In this document: piece by piece, positions 62,601-64,000 of the stretch
How the letters are laid out: each line of letters opens with the position of its first letter
How positions within the stretch are numbered: position 1 is the first letter of the stretch
Notes under the pieces: generated by a model
The model's input: only the letters and a program-made list of their open reading frames with translations
The model's database searches: none
Told to the model about the DNA's origin: nothing
Translations under genes and position numbers: made by a program
DNA from: Punica granatum
Taxonomy: Eukaryota > Streptophyta > Magnoliopsida > Myrtales > Lythraceae
Assembly: GCF_007655135.1 (NCBI RefSeq)
Contig: NW_022204389.1
Span: forward strand, 1-64,000
Direction: 5' to 3'
Length of the DNA: 64,000 nt

Positions 62601-64000
62601 GGCGTGCACCTTCTCAGGATCGCAGTGCGCCTTTATTTCCGCAATGCACTTTCATTGGCGTGCACCTTCTCAGGATCGCAGTGCGCCTTTATTTCCGCAA
62701 TGCACTTTCATTTGGCGTGCACCTTCTCAGGATCGCAGTGCGCCTTTATTTCCGCAATGCACTTTCATTGGCGTGCACCTTCTCAGGATCGCAGTGCGCC
62801 TTTATTTCCGCAATGCACTTTCATTGGCGTGCACCTTCTCAGGATCGCAGTGCGCCTTTATTTCCGCAATGCACTTTCATTGGCGTGCACCTTCTCAGGA
62901 TCGCAGTGCGCCTTTATTTCCGCAATGCACTTTCATTGGCGTGCACCTTCTCAGGATCGCAGTGCGCCTTTATTTCCGCAATGCACTTTCATTGGCGTGC
63001 ACCTTCTCAGGATCGCAGTGCGCCTTTATTTCCGCAATGCACTTTCATTTGGCGTGCACCTTCTCAGGATCGCAGTGCGCCTTTATTTCCGCAATGCACT
63101 TTCATTGGCGTGCACCTTCTCAGGATCGCAGTGCGCCTTTATTTCCGCAATGCACTTTCATTTGGCGTGCACCTTCTCAGGATCGCAGTGCGCCTTTATT
63201 TCCGCAATGCACTTTCATTGGCGTGCACCTTCTCAGGATCGCAGTGCGCCTTTATTTCCGCAATGCACTTTCATTTGGCGTGCACCTTCTCAGGATCGCA
63301 GTGCGCCTTTATTTCCGCAATGCACTTTCATTGGCGTGCACCTTCTCAGGATCGCAGTGCGCCTTTATTTCCGCAATGCACTTTCATTGGCGTGCACCTT
63401 CTCAGGATCGCAGTGCGCCTTTATTTCCGCAATGCACTTTCATTGGCGTGCACCTTCTCAGGATCGCAGTGCGCCTTTATTTCCGCAATGCACTTTCATT
63501 GGCGTGCACCTTCTCAGGATCGCAGTGCGCCTTTATTTCCGCAATGCACTTTCATTGGCGTGCACCTTCTCAGGATCGCAGTGCGCCTTTATTTCCGCAA
63601 TGCACTTTCATTTGGCGTGCACCTTCTCAGGATCGCAGTGCGCCTTTATTTCCGCAATGCACTTTCATTTGGCGTGCACCTTCTCAGGATCGCAGTGCGC
63701 CTTTATTTCCGCAATGCACTTTCATTGGCGTGCACCTTCTCAGGATCGCAGTGCGCCTTTATTTCCGCAATGCACTTTCATTGGCGTGCACCTTCTCAGG
63801 ATCGCAGTGCGCCTTTATTTCCGCAATGCACTTTCATTGGCGTGCACCTTCTCAGGATCGCAGTGCGCCTTTATTTCCGCAATGCACTTTCATTGGCGTG
63901 CACCTTCTCAGGATCGCAGTGCGCCTTTATTTCCGCAATGCACTTTCATTGGCGTGCACCTTCTCAGGATCGCAGTGCGCCTTTATTTCCGCAATGCACT
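47631..64000 (+). repeat. 56-bp satellite array, about 290 units, running off the window
   Basis: The consensus unit is GTGCGCCTTTATTTCCGCA, then ATGCACTTTCATTGGC, then GTGCACCTTCTCAGGATCGC plus A. Most units are 56 bp. About 50 have TTT instead of TT before GGCG (57 bp), and six units between about 48,090 and 49,780 have one C fewer in TTTCCGC. The first unit has GGATCGGAG and the third CAGTTGG; otherwise I see no substitutions. All units have the same orientation, with no interruption to 64,000. Gaps between 57-bp units are irregular, so there is no clear higher-order repeat. I do not recognise the family. It carries four CpG sites per unit, and no gene. Confidence 0.97.

Noticed and set aside
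47631..64000. CRISPR-like array
   Set aside because: The units are contiguous with no unique spacers, and the setting is a plant retroelement array.

Overview
This is plant nuclear DNA made almost entirely of repeats. The evidence is plant-type Ty3/gypsy chromovirus proteins, primer-binding sites matching the 3' end of plant initiator tRNA-Met, kilobase-scale LTRs, and a long homogeneous satellite. I see no host gene, rRNA gene or tRNA gene. The species cannot be read from the sequence.

Region 1 (1-47,633) is a head-to-tail array of one Tekay/Del-like chromovirus, arranged LTR-internal-LTR-internal and sharing single LTRs. Six LTRs (about 2.5 kb each, the first cut by the window edge) alternate with six internal regions (about 5.0 kb, the last cut by a satellite). 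The repeat period is about 7.53-7.57 kb. The internal regions are nearly identical. All five that reach pol share a frameshift in gag, a frameshift between RNase H and integrase, and an in-frame TAA in the integrase zinc-binding region; the sixth, truncated copy has the gag lesion. The array therefore most likely grew by DNA-level duplication (unequal LTR-LTR recombination) of an already defective element, not by repeated transposition.

Region 2 (15,423-22,121) is a second Ty3/gypsy element, tentatively CRM-like, inserted in reverse orientation inside the third LTR with a 5-bp GAATT target duplication. It has an uninterrupted 1,619-residue Gag-Pol frame, and its two 724-bp LTRs differ at one position by my reading. 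It is young and structurally complete. Its last ~71 codons, including the stop, lie in the 3' LTR, and its polypurine tract lies inside the coding frame.

Region 3 (about 47,631-64,000) is a 56-bp satellite of about 290 units that replaces the sixth internal region in the middle of a Gag zinc knuckle and runs off the window. Its forward strand has no stop codon in any frame. Its unit looks like a degenerate trimer of a ~19-bp motif, and nearly all variation is in the lengths of two homopolymer runs.

Together these suggest heterochromatin, possibly pericentromeric: a locally amplified dead retroelement, invaded recently by a live-looking element, and abutting a satellite. The main caution is assembly quality. 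Most copy-private frameshifts and satellite variants are homopolymer-length changes, and the first ~1.43 kb is rich in small indels, so base-level differences there may be consensus errors.
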